A DNA stretch of 64,000 nucleotides from Nocardia uniformis NBRC 13702 (GTDB lineage Bacteria; Actinomycetota; Actinomycetes; Mycobacteriales; Mycobacteriaceae): positions 62,001 to 126,000 of the forward strand of contig NZ_BDCE01000078.1 of NCBI RefSeq assembly GCF_001613345.1. The letters run 5' to 3'. The notes beneath the pieces are model-generated. The model did no database searches. It saw nothing but the letters and a program-made list of their open reading frames with translations, and was not told the origin of the DNA. Position 1 is the stretch's first letter. Every line of letters starts with the position of its first letter. Made by a program: the position numbers and the translations under genes. Shown in pieces: positions 31,496 to 41,900 of the stretch.

Positions 31496-33297
31496 CCGAG
31501 GCATCAGGTTCGGATAGGGCACGCCGTGGTGTCTGCGCCCTCGCCACGAGAATCTCCGCGGTGCTAGTTGTCGGGACCCTCACGCTGACCGGCTGTGGGG
31601 TCTTCGAGCAGACGAACGAACGGATAACCTCCGTCGCGAACGCTTTCGCCGACGCCCTCAACAATGACGACCTCGCCGCGGCCGCCGCGGTGACCACCGA
31701 CCCGACCGCGGCCGCCGCCACGGTCGCCGCCCTCTACGACGGGCTCGGCAAGGATGCGCGGTTCGAGGTGCGCGATGTCGACGACGACGCCCGCACATTC
31801 ACCCTCGCCGCGACCTGGAAGCTGGGCAGGGACGGCGAGAACGAGTGGACCTACACCACCACCGGGACCGCCGAGAAGACCGGTGACGGATGGCGGATCG
31901 GGTGGGATCCGGCGACGGTGGCGCCCGGACTCGATATCGGGCCGCTCACTTACAGCCCGGTCTATCCGAATCCGGCGCGGGTACTCGACAATGCCGGTGG
32001 GGAACTCATGTCCCAGCAGGTGGTGACCCTGGTGAATCTGTCTCCCGGGGTGGACACCGCGGCCGTGGCGGCATTGCTGTCCCCGATCGCGCCGACCATT
32101 ACGGCGCGGTCGCTGCGCACCGACCTCGAGGCCGCGCAAGGTAAGCAGGTCACCGCGATCACTTTGCGTCCGAGCGATCTCGGGCCGATCCAGGACGCGC
32201 TGTCGGCGATGCCGAATGTCACTCTGGCACCGCAGACCCGACTACTCACCACCGACAAGGACCTCGCCTCCCCCACCCTGGCCGGGTTGTCGGAGCTGTG
32301 GCAGTCCGAGGCCGATGCCGCGGCCGGATGGGCGGTGCGCGCCCAGACCGCCACGGGCACACAGCGTATCGCCGGGCAGGAACCGGTCCCGACCAGCAAT
32401 ATCCGCACGACTTTGGATATGAGACTGCAGCGGGCTGCCGATGCCGCACTCGACCCCATCACCACACCGGCCGCCATCGTCGCCCTGCAGCCATCGACGG
32501 GCAATATCGTGGCGATGGCCCAGAATTCGGCGGCCGACGCCCAGGGCCCGATCGCGTTGACCGGGCTGTACCCGCCCGGATCGACCTTCAAGACAGTGAC
32601 AGTGTCAGCGGCCCTGCAGGCAGGAGCGGTGACCCCGCAGACCATTGTGGCCTGCCCCGCATCGGCGAATATCGAAGGCCGTCGCATCCCCAACGACAAC
32701 AATTTCGAACTCGGCGAGGTGCCCTTGCACACCGCGTTCGCGCAGTCCTGCAACACCACCATGGGCCGGCTCGCGGTAGCGCTGCCGCCGAACGCGCTCA
32801 CCGACGCGGCCGCACAACTCGGTATGGGAATCGACTACCTCACCCCGGGCCTGACCACCGTTACCGGTTCGGTCCCCGCCGCCGACACCCCCGCCCTGCG
32901 CGTGGAGGGCGGCATCGGGCAGCGCACGGTGACCGCATCACCGTTCGGTATGGCCATGGTCGCCGCCTCCCTGGCCCGCGGCTCCGCACCGAACCCGACC
33001 TTGGTCGCCGGAGCGCCCGGCATACCCGACCGCACCCCACCCGCATTGCCCGCCACCGTCGCCGACCAGGTGAGAACCATGATGCGCGAGACGATCACCG
33101 CCGGCACCGCCACCCAATTGCGTGATATCCCCGGCTTGCTCGGCAAGACCGGCACCGCCGAATTCATCGATGACACCCACGCGCACGGCTGGTTCGTCGG
33201 GATCGACGGCGATCTCGCGTTCGCGGTCTTCATCTCCGACGCCAACAGCTCCGGACCCGCCGTCAACGCGGCCGGACGGATGTTGCGCGCCCGGTAA
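31492..33297 (+). CDS. Penicillin-binding lipoprotein (transpeptidase)
   Basis: 601-residue class B-like PBP. Lipobox TLTGC with Cys35 anchors it outside the membrane. Residues about 40-160 form an NTF2-like MecA_N domain (FADALNNDDLAAAAAVTTDP), followed by a linker and the transpeptidase domain. Active-site motifs are complete: STFK (Ser364, Lys367), SCN (Ser419-Asn421) and KTGT (Lys552-Gly554). It resembles mycobacterial lipoprotein PBP Rv2864c. It cross-links peptidoglycan or provides low-affinity beta-lactam tolerance, as MecA_N proteins can. Translation is coupled to the 55-residue gene. Confidence 0.93.
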   Translation: MTEASGSDRARRGVCALATRISAVLVVGTLTLTGCGVFEQTNERITSVANAFADALNNDDLAAAAAVTTDPTAAAATVAALYDGLGKDARFEVRDVDDDARTFTLAATWKLGRDGENEWTYTTTGTAEKTGDGWRIGWDPATVAPGLDIGPLTYSPVYPNPARVLDNAGGELMSQQVVTLVNLSPGVDTAAVAALLSPIAPTITARSLRTDLEAAQGKQVTAITLRPSDLGPIQDALSAMPNVTLAPQTRLLTTDKDLASPTLAGLSELWQSEADAAAGWAVRAQTATGTQRIAGQEPVPTSNIRTTLDMRLQRAADAALDPITTPAAIVALQPSTGNIVAMAQNSAADAQGPIALTGLYPPGSTFKTVTVSAALQAGAVTPQTIVACPASANIEGRRIPNDNNFELGEVPLHTAFAQSCNTTMGRLAVALPPNALTDAAAQLGMGIDYLTPGLTTVTGSVPAADTPALRVEGGIGQRTVTASPFGMAMVAASLARGSAPNPTLVAGAPGIPDRTPPALPATVADQVRTMMRETITAGTATQLRDIPGLLGKTGTAEFIDDTHAHGWFVGIDGDLAFAVFISDANSSGPAVNAAGRMLRAR

Positions 33298-33487
33298 CCA
33301 TCAGACCCGATCCACCCGCTTGGTAGCTCGGCCCGGTGTCGGTGACAACCTCGCGCCCCCGGGACCGACCGGTTTCCATGGATGTCATGATCGGATGGTG
33401 TCGCCGTGCTCGGGCCACCTTCCGAGCGAAACAGTCGAAGGCTCGGCCGGAGTCGACAAACCAACCTCGGATTCGAAGGACAGACCT

Positions 33488-33976
33488 ATGCGACGATGCG
33501 GAATTCCCGCAATCGGCACCGCGGCGCTACTGGCCGCACTCATCTGTAGCACCGGAACGGCCGGTGCCACGGCCCCGGGGTCCGGGCATCAGCTCCCGAA
33601 ACCTGTTGATACCGCGCCCGTTTCCACACTGTCCAGCGACGAAGCCCTCGATCCGTTCCTCGATCGCCCGCTCATCGACCACGTCGTCTGGACCGATGGC
33701 GCCGACGGCACCCGACTGATGATCTACCCCACCGCCGCCGGCCGCCAGGACCCCTTCCCACCCGCCGCCGAACGCGCCTGGCAGGAAGTACTACGTCACG
33801 CCGACACCGCGGACACCCCCGGCATGCGCGACCAGTTCATCTGCCACTGGGACTGGGCACGTATCGCCATGCCGGACAAACCGAGCTGGAACCTCGAACC
33901 CTGGCGACCTGTCGTCGGCTACCCGGCAACCGTCGCCGCTCTGTGCAATCCAGGAGCTCCCGAACACGAACTCTGA
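33488..33976 (+). CDS. Secreted DUF2599 protein
   Basis: 162-residue secreted protein. Signal peptide MRRCGIPAIGTAALLAALIC with a cleavage site near AGATA. The mature C-terminal half matches the DUF2599 pattern: AWQEVLRHADTADTPGMRDQ, FICHWDWARIAMPDKPSWNL, EPWRPVVGYPATVAALCNPG, with two conserved Cys that can pair. Function unknown; the family is found in mycolata and occurs as secreted antigens. The ATG follows AAGGA. Confidence 0.85.
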   Translation: MRRCGIPAIGTAALLAALICSTGTAGATAPGSGHQLPKPVDTAPVSTLSSDEALDPFLDRPLIDHVVWTDGADGTRLMIYPTAAGRQDPFPPAAERAWQEVLRHADTADTPGMRDQFICHWDWARIAMPDKPSWNLEPWRPVVGYPATVAALCNPGAPEHEL

Positions 33977-34115
33977 CCCGTGCACGCTCTCTGCGCGCGT
34001 CCCAGTCCGCCTGCTGGTGAATCCGCCACTCCCATTCACCGAGAGTCCCTGTTGACTGCCGCGTACGTCCGGGCGAATGGTTACCCCAGCTTTCGTACAC
34101 TCGTCAGGGGTTTCC

Positions 34116-35249
34116 ATGTCTTCGTCACAGCACGAAAAAGGCATGCGACTGCGGCGCAGCAGCCGCGATACCGGCACGCTGATCCCGCTTCTCACCCAAT
34201 GGCTGGCCACGTTGCTGCCGGAGGGGGCCGACCCGCGCGTCACGCTGCGGTCCGGAATCGACAGCAACGGCATGTCGGCGGAGACGCTGGTGCTGGATAT
34301 GACCTGGACCGAGGCCGGAGGGCGACGGGCCGCCGACTTGATCGGCCGGATGGTGCCGGCGGCGGGTGACTTCCCTGTCCTCGAACACTACGACCTGCGC
34401 GAGCAGTTCGACACCATGCGCATCGTGGGTGAAGTGAGCGGCGTCCCGGTCCCTCGGGTCCGGTTCCTCGAGTCGACCGGCGAGGTCCTGGGCACTCCCT
34501 TCTTGCTGATGGACCGCATCGACGGCCTGGTGCCGCCCGATGTCATGCCCTACACCTTCGGCGACAACTGGCTCTTCGACGCGACCCCCGAGCAGCAGAA
34601 CCGGTTGCAGCACAGCACGATCGAGGCCCTCGCCGGACTGCATGCCATTGCGGACGCGGCCGCAACCTTCGACTTCCTCGACCCGCGACAGCCGGGTGCG
34701 AGCCCGCTCGAACGAACCCTGAACCGCTCCAGGTCGTGGTATGAGTTCGCGGCCCGCGATACCGGATCGTCACCGCTGGTGGAGCGAATGCTGTGGTGGC
34801 TCAGGGCGAACCTTCCGGTCACGTCGCCCGATGAGACCGTGCTGTGCTGGGGTGACGCCCGCATCGGCAACTGTATGTACCGCGACTTCGCGCCGGTCGC
34901 TGTACTCGACTGGGAGTTGGCGACGATCGGACCCCGCGAACTCGACCTGGCCTGGATGGTGTTCGGGCACCGCGTCTTTCAGACGATCGCCAGCACCTTC
35001 GGCCTGCCCGGGATGCCGGGTTTCCTGCGCGAGGAGGACGTGACGGCCGCCTATACCGAATGCTCCGGGGCGCGGGTCGGCGACCTGACCTGGTACACGG
35101 TCTTCGCGGCCCTCAACTACGCCATCGTCTTCCTGCGCGCGGGCGGACGCCAGATCCACTTCGGCGAGATGGAGCGCCCCGATGACATCGAGACTCTCCT
35201 GCATCACCGGTCGCTCGTCGAAGAAATGCTCACCGAAATCGGCGCTTGA
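34116..35249 (+). CDS. Phosphotransferase-family protein (APH-like kinase fold)
   Basis: 377-residue member of the aminoglycoside phosphotransferase-like family often linked to acyl-CoA metabolism in mycolata. Visible are EQFDTMRIVGEVSGVPVPRV, GTPFLLMDRIDGLVPPDVMP (hinge), the catalytic-loop equivalent LCWGDARIGNCMYRD and the metal-binding VLDWELATIGPRELDLAW. In classical APH the loop is HGDxxxxN; here the His is Trp, as in many of these relatives. The substrate is unknown. ATG 34116 is used; ATG 34143 is an alternative. The next gene starts 58 nt downstream, so they may be co-transcribed. Confidence 0.82.
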   Translation: MSSSQHEKGMRLRRSSRDTGTLIPLLTQWLATLLPEGADPRVTLRSGIDSNGMSAETLVLDMTWTEAGGRRAADLIGRMVPAAGDFPVLEHYDLREQFDTMRIVGEVSGVPVPRVRFLESTGEVLGTPFLLMDRIDGLVPPDVMPYTFGDNWLFDATPEQQNRLQHSTIEALAGLHAIADAAATFDFLDPRQPGASPLERTLNRSRSWYEFAARDTGSSPLVERMLWWLRANLPVTSPDETVLCWGDARIGNCMYRDFAPVAVLDWELATIGPRELDLAWMVFGHRVFQTIASTFGLPGMPGFLREEDVTAAYTECSGARVGDLTWYTVFAALNYAIVFLRAGGRQIHFGEMERPDDIETLLHHRSLVEEMLTEIGA

Positions 35250-35307
35250 TACCCGGCGTCACCGTCCATCGCCCCGAAACCGAAAACCCTGTGGGGAGCA
35301 CACTCTC

Positions 35308-36396
35308 GTGACCGAACAATTGAATGAACTGGCCTACTACGCCATCAGCCGACACCCGGCCGACGCCCGCGTCCTTGTCCCGGAGGCGCGCGACGCCGAG
35401 GCGATGGGACTGGGCTCGTGCATGATCGGTGAGCGCATGACCGTCAAGGACACCGCAGTCCTCTCCGGTGGCGTCGCCGGATGCACCACCGAGCTGGGCA
35501 TCGCGGCGGCGGCGACCCATCATCACACCCGACATCCGATGGTCACGGCGACCATCGGCTCGACAATGCACGCCATGACCGAGGGCCGCTACGCTATGGC
35601 TTTCGCGCGCGGCGTGAAGGCGAACTGGCAGGCGATCGGCCTGCCGGTGGTCACCGAGGCCCGACTCCGCGACTTCGTCGGCATTCTGCGGCGACTGTGG
35701 GACGGCGAGACCATCCTCAACCACGAGGGGCCCGCCGGGTCCTGGCCGGTGCTGTATCACCAGAACGGTCTCGAGGACTCGCCGCCGATCGGCTTCGTGG
35801 CCGTCGGCCCCAAAACCCTGGAGCTGGCCGGCGAGATCGGGGACTTCGCCATACTGCACACCTTCTTCTCCGAGGAGGCCACCGTGAATTCCATTGCGGC
35901 GGTGCGTCGTGGCGCCGAACGAGCCGGTAAGGACCCCGACAGCGTCCGGATCTGGTCGTGCCTGGCGACCGCGAGCGACGCCCTCTCCGAGGAGGACCGG
36001 CTGCGCCGTCGCGCGGGCCGCCTGCTCACCTACCTGCAGGCCTACGCCGACCCGCTCATCGACGCCAACGGCTGGGACCGCCGGGCATGGGACCGGCTCC
36101 GTACCTCGCAGCTGTTTCGCGACGCCGCGTCGGCCGGCCCCATCGACGCCTCGGCGTCCGTCGAAACCCTGGAAAAGCTCGACGCCCTCATCCCGGACGA
36201 ATGGCTCACCTCGGCCGCGTACGGCACCCCGAAGCAGTGTGCCGAGAAGATCTCCCGCGAACTCGAACTCGGCTGCGACTCGGTGATCATGCACGGCGCC
36301 AGCCCGCACGAGCTGAAATCGGTCGTGGCCGCCTACCGAGAGAACCGGCCCACGCTGCGCCGCCAGGTGGCAGCGAATCCGGGAAAGTTCTTGTGA
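35308..36396 (+). CDS. LLM-class F420-dependent oxidoreductase (TIGR03857-type)
   Basis: 362-residue luciferase-like TIM-barrel oxidoreductase. N-terminal LNELAYYAISRHPADARVLV, then EARDAEAMGLGSCMIGERMT, AAAATHHHTRHPMVTATIGS, GRYAMAFARGVKANWQAIGL and LHTFFSEEATVNSIAAVRRG match the mycolata subfamily that uses reduced F420. It probably oxidises or reduces a hydrophobic substrate; with the upstream phosphotransferase it may act in lipid or steroid catabolism (inferred). The GTG start follows GGGGAG. A C-terminal helix ends KSVVAAYRENRP. Confidence 0.88.
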   Translation: MTEQLNELAYYAISRHPADARVLVPEARDAEAMGLGSCMIGERMTVKDTAVLSGGVAGCTTELGIAAAATHHHTRHPMVTATIGSTMHAMTEGRYAMAFARGVKANWQAIGLPVVTEARLRDFVGILRRLWDGETILNHEGPAGSWPVLYHQNGLEDSPPIGFVAVGPKTLELAGEIGDFAILHTFFSEEATVNSIAAVRRGAERAGKDPDSVRIWSCLATASDALSEEDRLRRRAGRLLTYLQAYADPLIDANGWDRRAWDRLRTSQLFRDAASAGPIDASASVETLEKLDALIPDEWLTSAAYGTPKQCAEKISRELELGCDSVIMHGASPHELKSVVAAYRENRPTLRRQVAANPGKFL

Positions 36397-37180
36397 GATA
36401 AAGGACAGCAGATCCCCGCGACGATGCCGGTCGCTCGATCGAGGCCATCTACCGCGCGTCGATCACCTGACGCGGTCGCGACCGGAGCGTCGTCGTGAGC
36501 GCCTGGGTCTCCGACGCCAGTTCCGTTCCATCGAAACGGGGTTGCGCATCCGCGCGGTGTGGTCGCGCGCCGAGGGAGACCCCGAGGCGGCATTGGCGCG
36601 CGCGGTCGAGGTGGAGCGGGATGTCCGCCACTGAGGTCGGATACCTTGGCCGCCCGAGAATCGCTCGCACTGCACCCTTCGACCACGCCACCGCGCACCG
36701 GTGCCGCTCCGCTTGCGGTCATCAGCGAACGAGCACGGGCGCTCCGCCTCGGCCAGGCGTTGCGCGATGGCGAAACCGCCTATGCCGGAGTGGTATTCAG
36801 TGAATATCGGTGGTGGATGGATGCCTTTGCGTGCCACGGCACGGAGAGGCGGCCGGTGAGGTCAAACCTGGAGGGGTACCTGGTAGATATTGTCGGCGGG
36901 GTGTCCCGCGCGCGTGTGGTTTGAGACTTCCCACTATCCTCCCTGGTCCGCCGCACCGCCATGGCCTTCGTCGATGCCGTCGGCACGCCGACCGCGAAGG
37001 GGGATCCGACGTCGTGGTCGGCGTTGAGATCACCTGGGAACAACTCGACGAGGGCATCGACTGAGTTCCGTGCTCGATGGTCGCCAGACCCGATCACCGC
37101 GGTCCGGCTTCGACGCGGAGGACGAACCGGAAACCATCCCACGCATTGCGCGCCGTCGAACTCCTAGCAAAGCGGTCGTC
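36397..37180. other. Region without an intact gene
   Basis: About 780 bp between the LLM oxidoreductase and the MerR gene. A plus-frame stretch around 36507-36633 has coding-like codon bias (RRQFRSIETGLRIRAVWSRA, then EGDPEAALARAVEVERDVRH-stop) but no start or upstream part, so it is probably a gene remnant. Other short frames are not supported. Confidence 0.4.
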
Positions 37181-37915
37181 CTAGCTGCTCTCGCCATCGC
37201 GGATGATCTGGCCGATGGTCGCTACCGCGCGCAGGAGAGCCAGTTGGCGCTGGGCGATCGTGTGCAGGCGGTCGTCGAGTGCCGCGAGCGAGTGACTCAC
37301 ATCCCGCAGCTCACGGATCGCCGTCAGGGTCCGCTGGATGTCGGTGATGCCGTAACCGGCCGCCCGCAGGGCTGTTGTGATGCGCGCGTGGTGGATCGCT
37401 GCGGGTTGGTAGCGGCGGGCCGAGCCGGATCGGGTCGGAACCCGGTCGGGCGTGATGAGCCCGGCCTGCTCCCAGAAGCGCAGCGTCGAGGCTCGGAGCC
37501 CGAGCGCCCTGGACAGCTCGGTAATCGTCATCGCGTCCGCCGCGACGGGCGCGGTGTCGGTGGCGGCCTCCGCGCTGATGGCGTGTAAGGCCACGCGGGC
37601 GGCGAGCGCCTGTTCGCGTTCCTGGTTCAGGCGCGCGGGAAGGTCGCACACCAGAGCCGCGGCGTCGGTCAGCGGCAGCGAGCGGATCGCGCGCAGCACA
37701 TGCCTGGCTTCGACCGGCCCCACCGCGTAGGCGAGATCGCGGTAGGCGTGCAGGTCACGGACGTGGTCGGGGGCGAACTGCCGGTAGCCGTTGCTCGCTC
37801 GGATCGCCGCGGCGAGGACCCCGAGCCGCTCCAGGTCACGGACCTGCTGGACCGAATAGCCGGTGGCCTCCGCGACCATCGTGACCGTCAGCACTGCCGC
37901 CGGCTCCTCGATCAT
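37181..37915 (-). CDS. MerR-family regulator with two tandem MerR-like domains
   Basis: 244-residue regulator. The first winged-helix unit is VTMVAEATGYSVQQVRDLER, then GYRQFAPDHVRDLHAYRDLA. The second, from about residue 128, is MTITELSRALGLRASTLRFW, EQAGLITPDRVPTRSGSARR, YQPAAIHHARITTALRAAGY, followed by the long dimerisation helix LDDRLHTIAQRQLALLRAVA. Most MerR proteins have only one such unit. No metal-binding Cys cluster is seen. The ATG follows GGAGGG. It is divergent from a DUF6194 gene, with a clear inverted repeat between, so autoregulation and control of that gene are likely. Confidence 0.85.
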   Translation of the reverse strand: MIEEPAAVLTVTMVAEATGYSVQQVRDLERLGVLAAAIRASNGYRQFAPDHVRDLHAYRDLAYAVGPVEARHVLRAIRSLPLTDAAALVCDLPARLNQEREQALAARVALHAISAEAATDTAPVAADAMTITELSRALGLRASTLRFWEQAGLITPDRVPTRSGSARRYQPAAIHHARITTALRAAGYGITDIQRTLTAIRELRDVSHSLAALDDRLHTIAQRQLALLRAVATIGQIIRDGESS

Positions 37916-37936
37916 CACCGAACCCTCCATAAGCAC

Positions 37937-37954
37937 TTCAAGTTCATGCTTGAA
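37937..37954. promoter_or_regulatory. MerR-type operator
   Basis: TTCAAG-TTCATG-CTTGAA, a perfect 6-6-6 inverted repeat in the 41-bp gap between the divergent MerR and DUF6194 genes. The half-sites resemble those of SoxR-type boxes (CTCAAG/CTTGAG). Seen directly; binding by the adjacent MerR protein is inferred. Confidence 0.6.
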
Positions 37955-37956
37955 CC

Positions 37957-38430
37957 ATGAGTATGGACCAGATTCTGACAGCGATCCGCCACGCGGACGG
38001 GGTACTCGAGCTCGCGCCCGCCCCGGGCGACCCATTTCCGGAGCTCGCCTGGGGCGACCACTTCTTCTACTACGCACCCGACGGCCAAGTGCCCCAACGA
38101 GAGCAGCCGTACGCCACCATCGTGACGAAGAACTATCCCGACGACGCTTCCGGTGACCTCGACCCGCCCGGCCGCTGGCGGCTGAACATCCATGTCGGCA
38201 GGCGCGTCTTCACCGAACTGCTCGGCACCGATCCACGCGAGAATCCGGCGACAGCGGTGGATTTCACCGCCGTCGATGTGGTGCTCCCGCATCCGCTGTA
38301 TCGCCGACAGGGCTGGATTTCGATCATCAACCCGGATGCGCGAACGACCGCCCTGGCCGTCGATCTCCTGCGTGCGGCGCACGACGATGCCCGGCGACGC
38401 GTAACCCGTCGGACGTCCACCGGTAGCTAG
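37957..38430 (+). CDS. DUF6194-family protein
   Basis: 157-residue cytosolic protein: MDQILTAIRHADGVLELAPA, then ELAWGDHFFYYAPDGQVPQR, YATIVTKNYPDDASGDLDPP, RWRLNIHVGRRVFTELLG and a C-terminal DVVLPHPLYRRQGWISIINP. This is the pattern of the DUF6194 family, whose role is unknown. The start ATG lies almost on the MerR-type operator, so its leader is very short. It is the likely target of the divergent MerR regulator. Confidence 0.85.
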   Translation: MSMDQILTAIRHADGVLELAPAPGDPFPELAWGDHFFYYAPDGQVPQREQPYATIVTKNYPDDASGDLDPPGRWRLNIHVGRRVFTELLGTDPRENPATAVDFTAVDVVLPHPLYRRQGWISIINPDARTTALAVDLLRAAHDDARRRVTRRTSTGS

Positions 38431-38920
38431 CGCGGTGGCGACCGCCGCCGAAAGACGAACTGGCGGTTGCGGACAACACACCGGTCCCCCTCGTTGAGGT
38501 GTGCCCAGTGCATGGCCCGCCACTTCACCCATCGCTGCCCGATGCTCGGGACGGAGTGCGTCCGCGGATAACGCCCGGCCCGAAAACTGCTGTCGTGCAA
38601 CATGACCGGCGGTCGCGGTCAAGGTCGAGCGGCCGCGGCGGTGTGGTGGGGTGTGATTCAGTGGTCGGGCTGCAGGTCAACATTCCGAAGCAGCCGGAGC
38701 CTGCTCTGGCCGACGGCGGTGTCGATTTTTCATGCGGTAAGGTCTCTCGAAATCTGAGGTTACTCCTCCGCTTTCGACTGTTTTCGATCTACCAGCCATA
38801 CCGTTCGGTAGCTGGAGAGAGGACGTCGGGGGGAGCTGTTCGCATGCAAGCGGGCCGCGAAGGTGCTGTACACGGGCCCGGAAATCAGCGCTATCCGGTT
38901 ACGTCTAGGAGAACCCTTTC
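38431..38920. other. Intergenic region upstream of the MmpL transporter
   Basis: About 490 bp with no supported gene. It contains the operator-like palindrome at 38799-38810 and an A/T-richer part (38725-38800) that probably holds the mmpL promoter. Confidence 0.5.
38799..38810. promoter_or_regulatory. TetR-type operator candidate before mmpL-like gene
   Basis: TACCG-TT-CGGTA, matching the common actinobacterial TetR site shape (ACCGnnCGGT). Flanking CCAGC and GCTGG extend the symmetry imperfectly. It is 110 bp upstream of the transporter start. No TetR gene is adjacent. Confidence 0.45.
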
Positions 38921-41900
38921 GTGTCGGTATACCTCTATCGGTGGGGCAGATTCGCCTTCCGCCGCAAGTGGATCGTTCTGCCCGTGTGGTTCGTGCTCCT
39001 CGGAGTGCTCGGCTTTGCCAGTAGCTCGCTGAGTCAACCGATGAGCGACGAGTTCAGCATGCCGTCGCTGCCGTCGGAACGCGCCACCGAAATCCTGGAC
39101 AAACAGTTCCCCGGCATGTCCGATCAGTTCGGTATCGACGCCGTCACCGGTACCTACGTCATCAAGGCGCCCGCGGGTACGAAGCTGACCGATAAGAACA
39201 ACCGCGCCGCCATCGACGCGCTGATCACCGATCTGAAGGCGCTGTCGGTCGACGACGGCACGCCGAAGCTCGTCACCGACAAGGACGCTGCGGCACTGAG
39301 GAATCCGGTCGACGCGACCGAGGCGATGGGCTGCCTGACCGACGCCGACCCGGCCGTGTGCGCGGGTGCGCCGCTGAATGTCCTGAACGAGAACGCCCCG
39401 GCCACCGTCGCCGTGCTCACGGTGCCGTTCGACATCGCCTCATCGACGGATATCGGCGACGCGGAGCGCCGTGCCGCCTACGACGTGGCCGACACCGCAC
39501 GCGAGCGGGGATTGACCGTCGAAATCGGCGGCGCCATCCAGCAGGTGCAGGAGCAGCCCAGCGGCCAGGCCGAGATGATCGGGATGGGCGTGGCACTGGT
39601 CGTGATGGTGATCGCCTTCGGCGCCCTCGTGGCCGCCTTCGTGCCGATCATTACGGCCCTCGTCGGCCTGGGTGCGGCCATATTGGTGATCTCACTGGGC
39701 ACCTCGATCATCGAGGTCCCGAGCTTCACGACCTTCCTGGCGTCGATGATCGGGATCGCGCTGTCCATCGACTACGCACTGTTCATCGTCTCCCGCTACA
39801 AGCACGAACTGCAGGTCACCGACAGGCCCGAAGAAGCCGCGGGCATTGCCGTCGGCACCGCCGGATCCGCGGTGGTGTTCGCCGGACTCACCGTCATTGT
39901 CGCCCTGGGGGCGCTGAGCGTCGTCGGGGTGAACTTCCTGACCTTCATGGGCCTGGGTGGCGCTATCGCGGCGTTCTTCGCCGTGCTCACCGCCATCACC
40001 CTGATGCCCGCCCTGCTCGGCGCCTTCGGCGGCATCCTGTTCAAGCCGAAGATGCCACTGGTCGCCGAGCACGACCCCGACGACGACACCTCCGTCACCA
40101 ATGGCATGCGGGTGGCCCGCCTGATCGGTAAGAGACCATGGGCCGCACTGGTCATCGCCGTGGCCGCACTGGCCGCACTGGCCAGTCCGGCACTCGGCCT
40201 GCAGTTGGGGTTGCCGGGTGAGGACAGCTTCCCTACCGACTCCACGGTCCGGCAGGCCTACGACATCAGGACCGAGGGCTTCGGCGAAGGCAGCAACGGC
40301 ATCCTGACCGTGGCCGCCGATCTGGCGAACGTGCCGGAGGGTGAGCGCGAAACCGCGGTCACCGCGCTGCGCGACCGGCTGGCCGAGTTCCCGGAGATGG
40401 ATTACGTCACCATGCCGCGGTTCAGTGCGAACGGGCTCGGCGTCATGCTCAACGGTGTCCCGAGATCGGGGCCGAACAACCAGGACACCAAGGATCTGGT
40501 GCGCGACGCCCGCGCCGCCGAAGGCGAACTGATCGAGCGCTACGGTATCGAGTACGGCATTACCGGCACCACCGCCATCTACGCCGATATGGACCACGTC
40601 CTGCTCGGCAAGATCGTCCCGTATCTAGCGATCGTGGCGGCTGCGGCCTTCGTCCTGTTGATCCTGGTGTTCCGGTCCATTCTGGTCCCGCTCACCGCGG
40701 CCCTGGGCTTCCTGCTCTCCATGGCGGCCACCTTCGGTGCCACCGTGCTGATCTTCCAGGAAGGCACCTTCGGCCTGATCGCCGATCCGCAGCCGATCAT
40801 CAGCTTCCTGCCGATCATGTTGATCGGCTTGGTATTCGGTCTCGCCATGGACTACCAGGTGTTCCTGGTGACGCGCATGCGCGAGGAATACGTGCAGGGC
40901 AAGTCGGCGAGGGACGCCATGATCTCCGGTTACCACCATGGTGCCCGCGTGGTCACCTCGGCGGCGATCATCATGATCTCGGTGTTCGGCTCCTTCCTGC
41001 TGGAATCCGATGCCACCGCCAAGTCCATGGGCTTCGCACTGGCCGCCGGTGTCGCCATCGACGCCTTCGTGGTGCGCATGGTGCTGGTCCCGGCCCTGCT
41101 GGTGATCATGGGTAGGTGGTCCTGGTGGATGCCGAGGTGGCTCGACCGCATGCTGCCCGATATCGACGTCGAGGGCACGAAGCTGCGAGAACTGCGGCAG
41201 CCGCAGTCCGATCAAGGCGCACTTGGTGTCCCCGACTCGGACACGAACGGCAGTGGGGCGCAACGGTTGCCAGGTGTGACGACCGAACGGGTCGTCGCCT
41301 CGGTGCGCGGTCGGACGATCGGTGGCTGTATCCGCCGCGCGGACGGGCACCCGGTGCCGGACGCGGTGCTGACACTGATCGATTCTCGTGGACATCAGGT
41401 TTCGCGTGCCACCGGCGACGGTGGCGGCACCTACCTCCTCGAGTCGCCCGCGCCGGGAAGCTATGTCCTGATCGTCGCGGCGAACGGGCATCAACCGGCC
41501 GCGGTGAACGTCACCGCCGTGGCCGACGGCGCGCTACACGTCGACGTCACCCTGCCAGGGTCCGGCGAGTTGTCGGGTGTGGTGCGCACGGCCGCGCACG
41601 AGCCGGTGGCAGGTGCCACGGTCACCGTGACCGACCTGCGTGGTGAGGTGGTCGGCGCCGCCGTGACGGCCGCGGACGGCGCCTACGCCTGTCCGGGTGT
41701 GCCGGCGGGCACCTACACGTTCGTGGCGGTCGCCGCCCGAATGCGGCCTACCGCGACGACACTGACCGTGCCGGACAGCGGCCGCCTACGTTTCGACGTC
41801 GAGCTGGCGCCGATGGCGGTGTTGTCGGGAACGGTGCGGGCCGACGGCCAGGCGGTGTGCGACGCCAGGGTCACCGTGCTCGACTGGTCCGGTGCGACCG

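Noticed and set aside
36559..36924. Plus frame of 121 residues between the LLM oxidoreductase and MerR
   Set aside because: Composition is Arg/Gly-rich at the start and no ribosome binding site; better explained as non-coding or remnant sequence.
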